In this document: one piece after another, positions 63,422 through 64,000 of the stretch | Layout: each line of letters begins with the position of its first letter | Position numbering within the stretch: the stretch's first letter is position 1 | NCBI RefSeq assembly: GCF_001580545.1 | Contig: NZ_LRBG01000004.1 | Span: 310,001-374,000 of the forward strand | DNA length: 64,000 nucleotides | Origin: Paraburkholderia monticola | GTDB lineage: Bacteria > Pseudomonadota > Gammaproteobacteria > Burkholderiales > Burkholderiaceae | Direction of reading: 5' to 3' | Translations under genes and position numbers: made by a program | The notes under the pieces: model-generated | Database searches by the model: none | What the model was told of the DNA's origin: nothing | The model's input: only the letters and a program-made list of their open reading frames with translations

Positions 63422-64000
63422 TCACCGGCGACGTCCGCCCTGCAACGCCTCCGGATTCGCGACGCTGGCGCTATCGCCGGTATCGAACGCCAGAATGTTC
63501 CTGAACGCCGCGGAGAAATACAGTTCGTAGCTTTCGCGCTCCACATAGCCGATGTGCGGCGTGCAGATCACGTTTTCCATGCGCAACAGGCTGTAGCCCT
63601 GCAGGATCGGCTCGCTTTCGTAGACGTCGATCGCGACCATCCCCGGACGGTTGTGCGACAGCGCGTTCACCAGCGCATTCTCCTCGAGCAGCTCGGCGCG
63701 GCTCGTGTTCACAAGCAACGCGGTCGGCTTCATGCGCATCAGATCGTCCTGCTTGACGATGCCACGTGTGTCGTCGTGCAGACGCAGATGCAGCGACAGC
63801 ACGTCGCTCGTCTCGAACAGCTCTTCACGCGTCGCCGCGACGCCGTAGCCATCGGCGCTAGCGGCTTCACGCGAATGCTCGCGGCCCCACACCAGCACGT
63901 TCATGCCGAACGCCTTGCCATAGCCGGCCAGCAATCGGCCGATCTTGCCGTAGCCCCAGATCCCGAGCGTCTGTCCGCGCAGCACCTGACCCAGGCCAAA
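63422..64000 (-). CDS. D-2-hydroxyacid dehydrogenase family protein, C-terminal part, runs off right edge
   Basis: At least 192 codons visible, ending at 63422. NAD-binding motif GIWGYGKIGRLLAGYGKAFG, LLVNTSRAELLEENAL (catalytic Arg region), VAIDVYESEPIL (Glu) and CTPHIGYVERES (catalytic His) are present. The substrate-binding N-terminal domain is outside the window. Related to phosphoglycerate/2-hydroxyacid dehydrogenases. Confidence 0.9.
   Translation of the reverse strand, partial: FGLGQVLRGQTLGIWGYGKIGRLLAGYGKAFGMNVLVWGREHSREAASADGYGVAATREELFETSDVLSLHLRLHDDTRGIVKQDDLMRMKPTALLVNTSRAELLEENALVNALSHNRPGMVAIDVYESEPILQGYSLLRMENVICTPHIGYVERESYELYFSAAFRNILAFDTGDSASVANPEALQGGRRR

Overview
The window looks like a Burkholderiaceae (probably Paraburkholderia or Burkholderia) chromosome. 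The evidence is the GC-rich codon use on the right, the EutB-EutC pair, a CadA/CadR-type metal-efflux pair, a Burkholderia-style H-NS protein with an RGRKP hook, and proteins of the BPSL0761 type. It divides near 47.5 kb. Bases 47.5-64.0 kb are compact chromosomal genes. Bases 1-47 kb are an accessory region: a patchwork of gene fragments, plasmid remnants, a Tn7-like transposition module and several defence-type loci.

Left part, 1-12.4 kb, is a debris field. It holds two separate 3' fragments of the error-prone polymerase gene dnaE2 (1614-2801 and 7799-8769), each followed by a near-identical 66-residue Gly/Ser-rich protein gene with a conserved upstream region. It also holds pieces of a short-chain dehydrogenase, an aldo/keto reductase, a DUF4238 protein and an H-NS gene with an amber codon, plus two short dispersed repeats. 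Intact genes among them encode a rhomboid-type protease, a HEPN-type protein, an AlbA_2/Schlafen-type protein and a pair of overlapping membrane-protein genes.

Bases 12.5-21.8 kb carry a 1377-residue STAND/AVAST-like NTPase with an N-terminal nuclease-like domain (minus strand). Upstream of it on the plus strand is a vWA (TerY-like) - PP2C phosphatase - protein kinase triad followed by a lipoprotein gene; such triads are linked to stress and defence. Bases 21.8-22.3 kb hold a broken OLD-family nuclease gene.

Bases 23.0-29.1 kb hold a complete, translationally coupled tnsA-tnsB-tnsC-tniQ set, preceded by a divergent DUF6471 gene and a perfect 20-bp palindrome. Small accessory genes follow (29.3-30.9 kb). 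Next is a TrfA-like replication initiator gene (31.1-32.2 kb) with four exact 22-bp-spaced iterons beside it, so a plasmid replicon has been captured or integrated. Two RepB-type partition-gene fragments and an Mrr-type nuclease fragment lie near a tRNA-Ala(CGC).

Bases 36.4-46.8 kb form a defence block. A WYL-domain regulator is divergent from a complete Wadjet operon, jetABCD (SMC-like anti-plasmid system). A membrane protein and a coupled Nmad2-like/Nmad3-like pair follow. The 46.8-47.5 kb junction has 22-bp repeats, a strong bidirectional terminator, perfect DnaA boxes and an AT-rich stretch.

The core part encodes an AraC/GyrI-like regulator, EutBC, a His-rich Cd/Zn/Pb P-type ATPase with its MerR-family regulator and operator, a small zinc-ribbon protein, DbpA helicase, a methionine-type aminotransferase, an amino-acid-binding protein, an AraC regulator, a LysE exporter, a diguanylate cyclase, tRNA-Lys(CTT), a thioesterase, a patatin-like protein and a partial 2-hydroxyacid dehydrogenase.
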